This document shows, piece by piece, positions 1 through 8,496 of a stretch of 51,478 bases of DNA. The DNA is taken from positions 1 through 51,478 of the forward strand of contig NZ_JABGCH010000031.1 in assembly GCF_019799945.1 (NCBI RefSeq), given 5' to 3'. Below the pieces are notes generated by a model. It searched no databases. It was given only the letters and a program-made list of their open reading frames with translations, and was not told the origin of the DNA. The position numbers and the translations under genes are program-made. Each line of letters begins with the position of its first letter. Within the stretch, counting starts at the first letter, position 1. This stretch comes from Modestobacter marinus (lineage in GTDB: Bacteria; Actinomycetota; Actinomycetes; Mycobacteriales; Geodermatophilaceae).

Positions 1-45
1 CACACTCTCACCACCGCAGCCTGAACCTCAGGCCGCAGAAGCGAG

Positions 46-1116
46 GTGACCACGGGACCGGGTCAACTCCACGAGCACTTCAGCGGAGTGTCGGCCGTGG
101 CCGTGCTCCCCGATGGCCGGGTGGTCACTGCCGGCACTGACAGACGGGTGCTTGTGTGGGATCCGGGCCGCTTGGCCGCCGCAGCACCGGTTCACCCTGG
201 TGGGACAGCACACGCCGCGTGGGCGGTCGCCGTATTAGGCGATGGCCGATTAGTCACCGGCGAAGAAGATGGAGTGCTGCTGTGGGATTCGGCCCGGCCG
301 GTCGCCGCGCCGATCAAGCTGGTGGAGCACTTGGCCCACGTGTCGGCGGTGGCCGTGCTCGCCGATGGCCGGGTGGTCACCGGTTGGGATGACGGGGAGG
401 TACTGGCTTGCGATCCAGCCCGCCCTGGTTCACCGCCTATCCGGCTGGGTGATCATGTCAGCTGGGCCTCGTCCTGGAGCTCGCCCATGAGCCTGGCAAT
501 GGCGACCCTCGGGGACGGGCGGGTGCTCACCGGCGGAGGCAACAGGGCGCTGGTGTGGGATCCAAACCGCCCAGGCGCCGCGCCGATCGTGCTCGGTGAG
601 GACGCGTCCGAGGGCTACGTCTACTCGGTGAATGCGGTGGGCGTATTCGCCGACGGACGGGTGGTCACCGGCGGGGACGACATGTTGGTGGTGTGGGATC
701 CGGATCACCTGGATGTAGCGCCCATCGTGCTGGGCGCCAACGTTGGCTGGGTGCGCGCGGTGGCGGTACTTGCCGACGGGCGGGTTGTCACCGGCGGAGA
801 CGATGGGCGAGTGCTGGCGTGGGATCCAGCCCGCTCGGACGCCGCGCCCGTCCTGCTAGGCGAGCACAGCGGTGGCGTGTGGGCTGTGACGGTGCTCGCC
901 GACGGGCGGGTGGTCACCAGCGGGGGCGACCGGATGGTGCGGGTATGGGACTCAATGGGGGAAACGCCGCTCGCTGAAATCGCATGCCACGCGTCCGCGG
1001 TTGCAGCGTCCGCATCAGCGGAGCGACGGGAGTCCCGGCTGGCCTTAGCGGAGGGGCGTGCAGGCTGGTCGTTGTGGTCGTTAGCCGATCGACGCGGCGG
1101 CACGACAGGTCGATAG
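46..1116 (+). CDS. WD40-like seven-bladed beta-propeller protein
   Basis: The protein has 356 residues. Seven consecutive units can be read, each with the core VxAVxVLADGRVVTGGDDxRVLVWDP, in about the first 300 residues. This is enough for one closed propeller. A tail of about 50 residues (ending SLWSLADRRG...) follows and may add a degenerate eighth unit. No signal peptide, NTPase or enzyme domain is visible. Propellers of this style usually form the sensor end of actinobacterial NACHT/NB-ARC conflict proteins; here the propeller stands alone. The GTG start is chosen because an in-frame TGA lies at 22-24, but the ribosome site is weak, so the gene could be the detached 3' part of a larger one lying left of the window. 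A trypco2 gene follows downstream. The partner and role are unknown. Confidence 0.75.
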   Translation: MTTGPGQLHEHFSGVSAVAVLPDGRVVTAGTDRRVLVWDPGRLAAAAPVHPGGTAHAAWAVAVLGDGRLVTGEEDGVLLWDSARPVAAPIKLVEHLAHVSAVAVLADGRVVTGWDDGEVLACDPARPGSPPIRLGDHVSWASSWSSPMSLAMATLGDGRVLTGGGNRALVWDPNRPGAAPIVLGEDASEGYVYSVNAVGVFADGRVVTGGDDMLVVWDPDHLDVAPIVLGANVGWVRAVAVLADGRVVTGGDDGRVLAWDPARSDAAPVLLGEHSGGVWAVTVLADGRVVTSGGDRMVRVWDSMGETPLAEIACHASAVAASASAERRESRLALAEGRAGWSLWSLADRRGGTTGR

Positions 1117-1375
1117 GTGACCTGCCACGTCTCCGGGCTCCAAGCGAGGGAGTTCGTGCCACGTCGCCGTCGAGACGATTCGGGACACCGGGGGGACTTG
1201 GGCACCGTGAGGTGAGCCGTTCGCCAGCGTCGTCCCCGTGGGGGAGTGGCGTGGTGTGCGCGGTTTCGTGGACATGGCTGATGAAGTAGCGCGGGCCTCG
1301 GACAGAGAATGCGCACTTGATCTCCGGTCGGTGGAACACTCCGGCCTCGGCTCGGGGAGCGGGGGAGGTTGTGCG

Positions 1376-1783
1376 ATGGCTGGTAGCGGGCGCGACGCGG
1401 AAGACGGCATCGGGCTGGCGGATGCGATCGCGATGCTGCGGGATGACCTGTTGCAGGCGCGGGCGGCGGGGGCGGGGGCGGAGATCCAGCTGCCGGTGCA
1501 GTCGATGACCGTGGAGCTGAAGGTCACCGCCACCCGCAAGGCCGACGGCACGGCCGGGTTCAAGGTGCCGATCATCAACGTGGAGCTGGGTGGGTCCGGC
1601 GGCTGGTAGCGGGAGAGCCTGCAGACGGTGACGGTGATATTCGGTGGGCCGGTGGACCGCCACGGCAATCCGGTGAAGGTCGCCGAGACCACCCACGAGA
1701 TCAAGGACGTGCTAGCGACGGCGTCGAGTTCCCGTGACTGCATGCTCCAGGCTGTTGGAGTTGATGAGGTCCGCACGGGGTGA
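1376..1783 (+). pseudogene. trypco2 (trypsin-co-occurring domain) protein, interrupted by in-frame TAG
   Basis: ATG 1376 follows a GGGGAGG ribosome site. The first 77 residues read MAGSGRDAEDGIGLADAIAM... up to GGSGGW, as in the Trypco2 family: an N-terminal GLADAI-AMLRDDL helix, then strands such as VELKVT. A TAG at 1607-1609 stops the frame. The same frame then continues for 57 codons with RESLQTVTVIFGGPVDRHGNPVKV..., which looks like the missing family C-terminus, before TGA 1781-1783. A single base change is therefore the simplest explanation. Trypco2 domains are known from the biological-conflict systems described by the Aravind group. Readthrough cannot be excluded. Confidence 0.65.
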
Positions 1784-2337
1784 CACCGCCGACCTGGACG
1801 CCGCCCGAGCCAGAGGTGGCGTGGCCTACGGGAGCTGCTCGGCGACCAGCTCAGCCAGCGCTTCCCGGGACAGTCCGGTCACCCGGCGATCGGCGACAGC
1901 GGCGGCACGGGTCGGTGACTCGACACACCACGACCCTGCCCCGCTCGTCACGAGCAAGCCGCCCCGCTAACCATGCGCGAGGTCAGTAGTGCTGACAGGT
2001 GGATCGTCAGCACCGTCTAACAAGTCCTCGACCACCACCCGGTGCTTGGAGGCGACAACGGGCTGTGGCGCGCCGACACGTCGAACGGGCCCTGCACGAA
2101 GTCCCCGTAATACTGCTGCGTCGTACAGCTGCGTCGCCGTCCGAGCCCGACCGGGGAGCGCCTCCTGCGGCAGCAGCCGCTCCTGGAGCGCCAGCGGATC
2201 GCCTTCCCAGTCGCCAGCCTTCAGGCGCTCGACCACCTGCCGGCTGAGCGTCCCGGGTCCAGCGGCCCGCGCCCGGTCTCCTGGGCACCCGCCCCGGCGG
2301 CTGTGCCGAGGCGACGCACGGCGGCTACCCCTAGAAC
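1784..2337. other. Gap with decayed coding sequence, no supported gene
   Basis: Nothing intact is found in these 554 bases. On the minus strand about 1967-2236 reads as protein-like sequence (VVERLKAGDWEGDPLALQER... through TATQLYDAA, ending DDPPVSTTDLAHG). A second minus frame in the same place offers YYGDFVQGPFDVSA, which suggests an old frameshift. Around 1840-1935 another minus-strand stretch ends LSREALAELVAEQLP. None has a good start and I do not recognise the family. I read this as the wreck of one or more genes of opposite orientation inside the accessory region. Confidence 0.4.
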
Positions 2338-3576
2338 GTGATTACCGCCACACTGATCGGGGTGGACCTGATCACCTCAAGCATCGCAGGCGCTATCGCT
2401 CAGGCCACCTTGTCCGCCGTGTCCGCACGGGGGAGGGCATCGCTGGGCGGGGAGTTCGAGCCCGAGATTCGGCAGATCTTGAACGGTGTCCAGCAGATGC
2501 GGAAGTGGCTGGGCGACGACCGGCGGGCGCTGCTGCTCGACGGGTTCGCCTACATCCTGCAAGACGATCTCGACGAGGCGAGGCGAAGCCTCACCCAGGC
2601 GAGGAACCGGGAACCGCGCAGCGCCGTAGTGCGCTACTGGCTGTCGCTCGTCCTGGCGGTGCAGGGTCGTGCCGGAGCCGAGGCCGAGATGCGGGAGGCG
2701 CTGACCCTCAACCCGTATCTCGCCGCCCCAACTACGGGGCGGGGAGCGGCTCGTCCCGGTCCGCCTGCGGGGCAACGGCCGATCTGGGGCCGACGCCTGG
2801 CCGGGCGCGATGCGGAGGTCACCTACGGATCGCTGGGCGGTTCTCCGCTGTTGAACCCGCAACTCTGGATCGCCGGACGGATTGCCAAGCCCGTCTCGAA
2901 GCGCCTGGAACGCTTTCTGTTCTCCCGGGCGCACATCTGGCGAGCAGCCTCCAGTTCGATCATGACGATCTCTCTCGGGACAGGCGATGCGCTCGTGGCC
3001 TGGGCAACGCAGTGGAATCCCGGCGCGGACAGTTACCAGCCCCAGATCGGGCTCCTGTCGATGTTCGACGCCGAATCCGGGGCCCTGCGCTGGCACCGGT
3101 GGTGGGCGGACAACGAGCGACCGCTGCTCGCAACCCCGCGAATGATCGCCCAACCCCTGAGGAGCGGCGAGTACGGGCTGTTCTCACCGGCGACCGGCGC
3201 GCCGCTGGAGACGCTGCCCGCATCCTATTTTGAAACCCTCATCGCCCCGCCGCACATCTGGGGAACCGACGGCTACGCCGCCGCACACGCGACCACCGCG
3301 CACATGGATCTCGCCTGGGACCCGCACGCCGGGGCCCCCTGGATCGGGCGGCCACCCCTACGCGAACCGCCCCGGTCTCCCTTCACCGAAACGCTGGTCG
3401 TGCAGCCGCCCACCGTGGCGTGGCCCGGGGTGCCGGAAGCCGCGCGCAGCAAGCGGTTCATCCTTGCCGCAGAGAACGACTATCAGCAAATCGGGCGGCG
3501 GCTCGGCGACCATATCCTGTGCCGCTCTCAGATTATGCTTTTCGACAGTGCCGCGGCACTAACCGGTCCCCTCTGA
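2338..3576 (+). CDS. TPR-like N-terminus with propeller-like C-terminus, unknown function
   Basis: The protein has 412 residues and starts at GTG. Residues 1-35 form a helical, Ala-rich and possibly membrane-associated stretch (DLITSSIAGAIAQATLSAV). Residues about 60-135 look like two or three TPR helical pairs (DGFAYILQDDLDEARRSLTQA, then REPRSAVVRYWLSLVLAVQG). From about 200 on, the chain has strand-like units with aromatic motifs such as GLLSMFDAESGALRWHRWW, reminiscent of PQQ/quinoprotein-type propellers. No catalytic motif is visible. It lies downstream of the trypco2 remnant on the same strand and may belong to the same conflict-type cluster; that link is inference. The extreme C-terminus abuts rearranged DNA and could be altered. 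Confidence 0.55.
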   Translation: MITATLIGVDLITSSIAGAIAQATLSAVSARGRASLGGEFEPEIRQILNGVQQMRKWLGDDRRALLLDGFAYILQDDLDEARRSLTQARNREPRSAVVRYWLSLVLAVQGRAGAEAEMREALTLNPYLAAPTTGRGAARPGPPAGQRPIWGRRLAGRDAEVTYGSLGGSPLLNPQLWIAGRIAKPVSKRLERFLFSRAHIWRAASSSIMTISLGTGDALVAWATQWNPGADSYQPQIGLLSMFDAESGALRWHRWWADNERPLLATPRMIAQPLRSGEYGLFSPATGAPLETLPASYFETLIAPPHIWGTDGYAAAHATTAHMDLAWDPHAGAPWIGRPPLREPPRSPFTETLVVQPPTVAWPGVPEAARSKRFILAAENDYQQIGRRLGDHILCRSQIMLFDSAAALTGPL

Positions 3577-3640
3577 CGGCTACAACATCAGGGGTTGTCG
3601 TGGTGCCAGCGTGGTGGCCACAGCGTGCCGTTCACGCCAG

Positions 3641-3684
3641 CAATATCAGCGAAAGGTTACGGGCAATATCAGCAGGTTACGGGG
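3641..3684. repeat. Two tandem copies of a ~21-bp unit
   Basis: The unit CAATATCAGC-(GAA)-AGGTTACGGG occurs at 3641-3663 and again directly after it at 3664-3684, the second without the GAA. It lies about 55 bp left of the displaced tRNA fragment. It could be integrase arm-binding sites or part of a mobile-element end; the sequence alone does not decide. Confidence 0.5.
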
Positions 3685-3740
3685 AGTCTCAGGCGTCTGA
3701 GCGCTGTGCTGCCTGCTCACCCACTGGCAGAACTATAGAC

Positions 3741-3803
3741 CTGCAGCTCAGAGGCTGCATGCGCGCCCGGCAGGATTCGAACCTGCGGCCCTGTGCTTAG
3801 AAG
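3741..3803. repeat. Left copy of tRNA-Arg 3'-half direct repeat (att-like)
   Basis: These 63 bases match 8497-8559 with five mismatches. The repeat covers the minus-strand tRNA-Arg(TCT) from the anticodon loop through the T arm and acceptor 3' strand, plus about 20 bp beyond the 3' end. Identity that runs from the anticodon loop to the tRNA 3' end is the classical footprint of tyrosine-integrase attachment. The cloverleaf cannot form here because the 5' half is missing. The five differences, two of them in the variable-loop region, suggest an old event. Confidence 0.75.
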
Positions 3804-4077
3804 CTGTCCGAGCCGAAACGCTGTGCTGACCTGCATGTTCGCAGATCGAGCGGGAGCGTAGGCGCCATAGTTATCTGGTCACTGCTTCGACCTTGACTCG
3901 ATGTACCAGCGCTACCGGTCTGTACTTGCCGAACCCCACGAGTGCCACGCAACCTACTCCAGGCCTGTCAGCTAGCCCCGCCCCGGCAGATGGTCGGGGT
4001 CTCAACCCCCTGAGTCTCCGGACTCGCCGGGGCGGTTCAGTCCGCAACCTGCATCGCGGCAGTCGCAGGTGTGGATG

Positions 4078-4578
4078 TCACCACAGAACGTCGACCTGGT
4101 AGTGCGCCCATGCACCAAAGAAGGTCACATCGCTCGACGACGCGCCGAATGACACGCCAACAACCACGTCGATCCCGCGTCGTGGCAACCCCAGGCCAGG
4201 GGCAAATTGGCGGTCGAAGATAACCGGGGCACTCGCGCTGGGGCCGATGTTGAGGCCATCGTATGTCTGGATCTGCTTCTCGCCGTTCCAAACTTGGACA
4301 CTGGTCACACGAGCAGTCTCCATCAACTCGAACCTCGCACCGAACTGCGTCAGTAACGGAGTGGAGTCTTCCGACTCGATTGATTCAAGGGCGGTCACCG
4401 GATTGTGGAAATAGACCGCTTGGCCCGCCTTGCCTCGATACGTCGTCCCCCATCCTCGCCGAAGACCTGTCAGGTCGGTATATGGGATCCCGCCAACATT
4501 GTCAAAAACGCCGGGGCCAGACCTTTCCGCCCAAGCCGACGTACCGTGCGAGCCAAATGCAAAGATATGTACCGCCAT
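4078..4578 (-). CDS. DUF6623-like protein
   Basis: The protein has 166 residues. ATG 4578 is chosen because AGGAG sits about 9 nt upstream; the open frame extends further without support. The pattern HGTSAWAE..., then LRRGWGTTYRGKAGQAVYFHNPV near residues 38-60, VTSVQVWNGEKQIQTYDGL in the middle, and VVVGVSFGAS near the end resembles DUF6623, a small beta-sandwich-like family of unknown function. There is no signal peptide or membrane segment. It lies downstream of the I36-type inhibitor gene on the same strand, 321 bp away, so probably with its own start of transcription. Its codon use is less GC-biased than in the core genes, in keeping with acquisition within the tRNA-bounded segment. Confidence 0.55.
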   Translation of the reverse strand: MAVHIFAFGSHGTSAWAERSGPGVFDNVGGIPYTDLTGLRRGWGTTYRGKAGQAVYFHNPVTALESIESEDSTPLLTQFGARFELMETARVTSVQVWNGEKQIQTYDGLNIGPSASAPVIFDRQFAPGLGLPRRGIDVVVGVSFGASSSDVTFFGAWAHYQVDVLW

Positions 4579-4899
4579 GGCTACTCTCTCCTTCTGTAAT
4601 TCCCGTGTACGGCTGGCAGATGTGGAATGCGTCCGTCGCAAGCTCACTTGCGTTGATCTTCTCGGTGGCACCCGTCACGACACAGGCACGGTCCCGTCAC
4701 CTATGTACGTCAGGAGCGAATAGCTCAGTTCGGCGGGCGCCACCGCCAGTGGCCACGGAAGAACCAGAACTGCTAGCTGGCAGTCTCTGGCGCCAGCGCA
4801 GCACCCGTCGTCCCCGTAGACCTCTTTGACGAGCCGTCCACGCGCCAAATGATCGGCGCGGTTTGTGTAGTGGATGGGGATCTCGCCCCAGCGAACGCC
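4579..4899. other. Gap between DUF6623-like and I36-like genes
   Basis: These 321 bases hold no supported gene. A small hairpin, CGCAAG-CTCA-CTTGCG, lies at 4637-4652, upstream of the DUF6623-like gene. It might end transcription from the inhibitor gene or lie in the downstream leader. It has no U-tract. Confidence 0.4.
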
Positions 4900-5358
4900 C
4901 TAGTTGCCGGTGCACTGATGAGACGAAATGTCGTCCGCAAGAGCCCCCAGATCGTCCTCGTTGATCCTCCCGCCTAAGATTTCCATACTCTGACCGCGGT
5001 AGTTTGAGAGGTCGTAGATTTCGTAGATGTAGCCACTCCGGTTCCAGACCGACTCGGCGTTGTTGTTCAACGACCTGGCGCTGTTGATGAATCGAATGCC
5101 GAAGAAACTAGGTACGTTCTCGCACGGCGCGAAGTCGTAGACGTCCCCACGGAAGTTGTCGCGGCTGAAGAGGCACAACTCCTCCTCTTCGCAGACGCCG
5201 TTTTTCGGGACGTAGGACAACATCTGGTCGTCTTGGAGGGTTCCTTGGAGCTCGTCCGCGGCGGGGGTGCCATTGATGACCGGCGCGTAAGCCACCTCGC
5301 TAAGGCCGAGCGACACGACCGCGACGAGCAGGCCGGTCAAAGCAGTTCGCTTGAACAT
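4900..5358 (-). CDS. Secreted peptidase inhibitor, family I36-like (beta/gamma-crystallin fold)
   Basis: The protein has 152 residues. Residues 1-25 form a clear Sec signal peptide (MFKRTALTGLLVAVVSLGLS, with probable cleavage after VAYA). The mature part has CEEEELCLFSRDNFRGDVYDF and later YIYEIYDLSNYRGQSMEIL, two Greek-key-like units of the type seen in family I36 inhibitors such as the Streptomyces metalloproteinase inhibitor. Four cysteines fit two disulphides. An AAGGA ribosome site precedes ATG 5358. The gene is divergent from the SARP/NB-ARC regulator, with 283 bp between them, so regulation by it is plausible but inferred. I36-like crystallin domains also occur in proteins that are not inhibitors. 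Confidence 0.7.
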   Translation of the reverse strand: MFKRTALTGLLVAVVSLGLSEVAYAPVINGTPAADELQGTLQDDQMLSYVPKNGVCEEEELCLFSRDNFRGDVYDFAPCENVPSFFGIRFINSARSLNNNAESVWNRSGYIYEIYDLSNYRGQSMEILGGRINEDDLGALADDISSHQCTGN

Positions 5359-5482
5359 ATCGTTTCCTTAAGGATTGGTGATCCGTCGCGGGAGCTGCGG
5401 CGGTCGAGCTGTCATGGTTGTGGGCATCGCGTCACTCCTTGGTTCTCTTCGTGTATCTGGCGTCTCAAGGTTGGCGGTGCGG

Positions 5483-5532
5483 GCTTGAAGAGTGATGGAT
5501 GGCCGCTGGAAGGGCTTGAAAGGACGCTTGAA
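5483..5532. promoter_or_regulatory. Three GCTTGAA direct repeats, candidate SARP operator
   Basis: GCTTGAA occurs at 5483-5489, 5514-5520 and 5526-5532, with start-to-start spacings of 31 and 12 bp, close to three turns and one turn of the helix. SARP regulators are known to bind direct heptameric repeats spaced by about one turn upstream of their targets. The repeats lie in the 283-bp region between the divergent inhibitor and SARP genes. The consensus differs from the textbook TCGAGC-type heptamer, so this is a candidate only. Confidence 0.4.
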
Positions 5533-5641
5533 GGCGGAGACCCTTAGCGGTGGCGCTACGTGGTCGGCTGCAGGCGCGCAGTTGCCGAGGGGTGGGTGAC
5601 CGGAACGGCCCGGTCAGCTGTGCGGAGCGGAGGGATCCGGT

Positions 5642-8398
5642 ATGGATCTTCGGATGCTCGGCCCGCTCGAGGTTCGGGGGACAGGCAGACCGCTTGTCCT
5701 GGGGGGTGTCCAGCAGCGCGGTGTGCTGGCCATGCTGGCGCTGCACCTCAACGAGGTGGTCTCCATCGACGTCCTGATCGACGGTCTGTGGGGGGACCGG
5801 GCGCCGGCGAGCGCGACCAACATCGTGCAGGGCTATGTCTCGCGGCTACGCAAGGCCCTGCAGGTGAAGAATCCGCCCGACGGGGCGGGTCCCGCGGTCT
5901 TGCTGCGGCGCGGACCCGGTTATCTGCTCGAGCTCGACCCCGAGCACGTCGATCTGTATCGCTTTCAGCGGCTGGTCCGTGAGGGAACCCAGGCGCTGCG
6001 CCTGGCACCGGCCCGGGCCGCGAGCACGCTACGCGAGGCGCTCGAGCTATGGCGGGGGCCGCCGCTGGCCGAGTTCGCCGAGCAGCCCTTCACGCAGACC
6101 GTGATTCCGCGCCTGGAGCAGCAGCGGCTTAGTGCCCTCGAGGCACGCCTAGAGGCGGATCTCGCACTCGGGCGACATACCCAGCTCATCGGCGAACTGG
6201 AGGCCCTCGTCGCCGAGCATCCCCTGCATGAGGGCCTGCACCGGCTGTTCATGCTCAGCCTGTACCGCTCGGGCCGGCAGGCCGAGGCGCTAGAGGTCTA
6301 CCGGCGGGCCCGCGAGATCCTGTCGGAGGAGCTGGGCATCGACCCCGGTCGGGCGCTGCAGGCGCTCGAGGGCGCCATCCTCACCCACGACCCGTGCCTG
6401 GACTGGACCCCACCGGCCGAGCCCACCCTCCACGCGTCAGCCGACACGTGGGGCTCTCCCGCCGTCCCGCGGCCGCGGGTGTCGAACACGCCAGCCCGCA
6501 ATCCCCACTTCACCGGTCGGGACGACATGCTGGCCGAGCTGCGGCGGCGGCTGCGCGCGGAGCAACCAACGCTGGTGGTGCAGGCGCTGTACGGGCTGGG
6601 CGGAGTGGGCAAGACCCAGCTGGCGCTCGAGTACGCCCATCGGTATGCCGCCGACTACGACCTGGTCTGGTGGATCGACGCCGAGCAGCCGGTGCTCATC
6701 CCCGACCAGCTCGCCCGGCTCGCCGCCCGGCTCGATCTGCCATCCGGGCACACGGTGGCCGACACCGTGGAGCGGCTGTTGGGTGAGCTGCGCGGCCGGC
6801 CCGGCTGGCTGCTGCTCTTCGACAACGCCGAGCGGCCGCAGGATATCGCCGACTATCGGCCCGGCGGGGCCGGGCACGTGTTGATCACCTCCCGCTTTCC
6901 CGGCTGGGGGGCACTGGGCGGGCGGTTGGAGGTCGACGTGCTGACCCGGCCGGAGACGGTGGCGCTGCTGCGGGCCCGGATTTCGACCCTGGACGAGCAG
7001 CTGGCCGATCAGCTCGCCGCCGAACTCGGCGACCTGCCGCTGGCCGCCGCGCAGGCCGCCGGCTACCTGGAGCAGACCGACCTGCCGGCGGCGGCCTATC
7101 TGCGCCGGTTCCGCGCCCACCGAGCGACCCTGCTGGCCCGCGGTGAGGTGGTCGGCTATGCCGGGCGGATCGACACCGCCTGGGCGCTGTCCCTAGACCG
7201 GCTCCGCAGCGAGGACCCGGCGGTGGTGCAGCTGCTGGAGCTGGCCGCCTTCCTCGCCCCCGAACCCATTCCGCTGTCTCTGTTCAACGGGCACGCCGAC
7301 CTGCTCGACGAGCCGCTGCAAACCACGGCCGCCGACCCCGACGCCCTCGCCGACACCGTCGGCGCGCTGGTCGGCTACTCCCTGGCCCGCCGCCACCCCG
7401 ACGGCTTCCAGGTCCACCGGCTGGTGCAGGCGGTGATCCGCTACCGGCTGCCGCCCGACCGGCAGCAGACCACCGCCGAGCGGGTGCTGGCGCTGCTGAC
7501 CGCCGCATCCCCCCGGGACCCGGAGGATCCGATCAACCAGGCCGCCTACGCCGAGCTCACTCCGCACGTGCTGACCACCGCTCCGCTGGGTGACCACTCT
7601 CCCACCAGCCGGCAACTCGTCCTGGACACCTCGCGCTACCTGCAAGGCCTCGGAGACAGCCGCGCCACCCGATCCGTGGCCGAACCGCTGCTCGACCGCT
7701 GGCGGTCCATCCTCGGCCCCGACCATCCCGACACTCTGACCGCCGCGAGTGGTCTTACCCTCGCCCTGGTCCAGCTGGGTGAGGCGGAGCGGGCCCGCGC
7801 CCTGGGCGAGGACACCCTGCAGCGCAGCCGCCGGGTGCTGAGCCCCGACCATGCCAAAACACTGTGGACGGCGGCCACCCTGGGTGTCGCCCTGGTCCAG
7901 CTGGGCGAGGCACGGCCGGCCCGCGCCCTGGGCGAAGACACCCTGCAGCGCAGCCGCCGGGTACTCGGCCCCGACCACGCCACCACTCTGTTGGCGGCGA
8001 CCGACCTCATCCACGCCTTGGTCCAACTGGGCGAGGCGCAACCGGCCCGCGCCTTGGGCGAAGACACCCTGCAGCGCAGCCGCCGTGTGCTGGGCCCGGA
8101 CCACCCCACCACCCTGTCGGCGGCGGCCGCCCTCACCCACGCCCTAAACGAGCTGGGCGAGGCCGAGCCCGCCCGCGCCCTGGGCGAAGACACCCTGCGG
8201 CGCAGCCGCAAGGTGTTCCGCGAGGATCACCTGATCACCCTGTTAGCGGCGGCCGCCCTCACCCACGCCCTAAACGAGCTGGGCGAGGCCGAGCCCGCCC
8301 GCGCCCTGGGCGAGGACAGCCTGCAGCGCAGCCGCCGGCTGCTGGGCCCGGGCCACCCGATCACGAGGTACCTCACCCAGGCCGCCAACATCACCTAA
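5642..8398 (+). CDS. AfsR/SARP-family regulator: winged helix, BTAD, NB-ARC, TPR
   Basis: The protein has 918 residues, with ATG behind GGAGGGA. Domain order: OmpR-like winged helix (about 1-95, [13 protein letters not shown]...), bacterial transcriptional activation domain (about 100-245), a linker, and an NB-ARC ATPase with Walker A GLGGVGKT at 318-325, Walker B LLLFDN near 390 and [10 protein letters not shown] near 467. The C-terminus, from about 690, has five full 42-residue TPR units of the form [13 protein letters not shown]...[21 protein letters not shown] and a partial sixth. This is the AfsR-type STAND architecture: ATP-driven oligomerisation on signal binding by the TPRs, then promoter activation. 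It is divergent from the inhibitor gene and lies just inside the tRNA-Arg end of the segment. Its targets and signal are unknown. Confidence 0.92.
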   Translation: MDLRMLGPLEVRGTGRPLVLGGVQQRGVLAMLALHLNEVVSIDVLIDGLWGDRAPASATNIVQGYVSRLRKALQVKNPPDGAGPAVLLRRGPGYLLELDPEHVDLYRFQRLVREGTQALRLAPARAASTLREALELWRGPPLAEFAEQPFTQTVIPRLEQQRLSALEARLEADLALGRHTQLIGELEALVAEHPLHEGLHRLFMLSLYRSGRQAEALEVYRRAREILSEELGIDPGRALQALEGAILTHDPCLDWTPPAEPTLHASADTWGSPAVPRPRVSNTPARNPHFTGRDDMLAELRRRLRAEQPTLVVQALYGLGGVGKTQLALEYAHRYAADYDLVWWIDAEQPVLIPDQLARLAARLDLPSGHTVADTVERLLGELRGRPGWLLLFDNAERPQDIADYRPGGAGHVLITSRFPGWGALGGRLEVDVLTRPETVALLRARISTLDEQLADQLAAELGDLPLAAAQAAGYLEQTDLPAAAYLRRFRAHRATLLARGEVVGYAGRIDTAWALSLDRLRSEDPAVVQLLELAAFLAPEPIPLSLFNGHADLLDEPLQTTAADPDALADTVGALVGYSLARRHPDGFQVHRLVQAVIRYRLPPDRQQTTAERVLALLTAASPRDPEDPINQAAYAELTPHVLTTAPLGDHSPTSRQLVLDTSRYLQGLGDSRATRSVAEPLLDRWRSILGPDHPDTLTAASGLTLALVQLGEAERARALGEDTLQRSRRVLSPDHAKTLWTAATLGVALVQLGEARPARALGEDTLQRSRRVLGPDHATTLLAATDLIHALVQLGEAQPARALGEDTLQRSRRVLGPDHPTTLSAAAALTHALNELGEAEPARALGEDTLRRSRKVFREDHLITLLAAAALTHALNELGEAEPARALGEDSLQRSRRLLGPGHPITRYLTQAANIT
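7711..8390 (+). repeat. 126-bp tandem repeats encoding TPR units
   Basis: The 3' end of the SARP gene is built of 126-bp units (42 codons). Units four and five share a 68-bp stretch with no mismatch (8120-8187 and 8246-8313, offset exactly 126), including synonymous positions. This shows a recent unit duplication or gene conversion. Earlier units are more diverged. The array is coding and is not a CRISPR. Confidence 0.85.
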
Positions 8399-8496
8399 TG
8401 CGGACTGCGAGCAGCGGCCCCTTCATTGTGGATGACCACGCAATCACCCACTGCCAGCGCTGTGCTAAGAGCCGAAGCACACTGATCCGGGTATTT

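Larger units (their letters stand above)
3577..4077. other. Gap holding a short tandem repeat and a displaced tRNA fragment
   Basis: No convincing gene is present in about 500 bases. The stretch is visibly less GC-rich than the rest of the window. It holds two adjacent copies of a roughly 21-bp unit, CAATATCAGC(GAA)AGGTTACGGG, at 3641-3684, and the tRNA-Arg fragment at 3741-3803, which is listed separately. Open frames here that end in RARQDSNLRP are translations of that tRNA fragment, not proteins. Confidence 0.6.

Noticed and set aside
1607-1609. Genetic-code change (TAG as sense)
   Set aside because: TAG serves as a normal terminator elsewhere here, for example at the end of the I36-like gene (4900-4902, minus), so recoding of all TAG codons is not supported.
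3420-3800. Open frames ending RARQDSNLRP at 3.8 and 8.55 kb
   Set aside because: This ending is the translation of a tRNA T-arm on the opposite strand, a well-known false protein.
4637-4652. CGCAAG-CTCA-CTTGCG as a fourth member of the CTCGCAAGCTCG hairpin family
   Set aside because: It shares only CGCAAGCTC; here that string forms the stem itself, not the cap, so it is a different structure.
7711-8390. Regular 126-bp repeats as a possible CRISPR or satellite
   Set aside because: The units are in frame and encode TPR helices. Period and lack of unique spacers exclude a CRISPR array.
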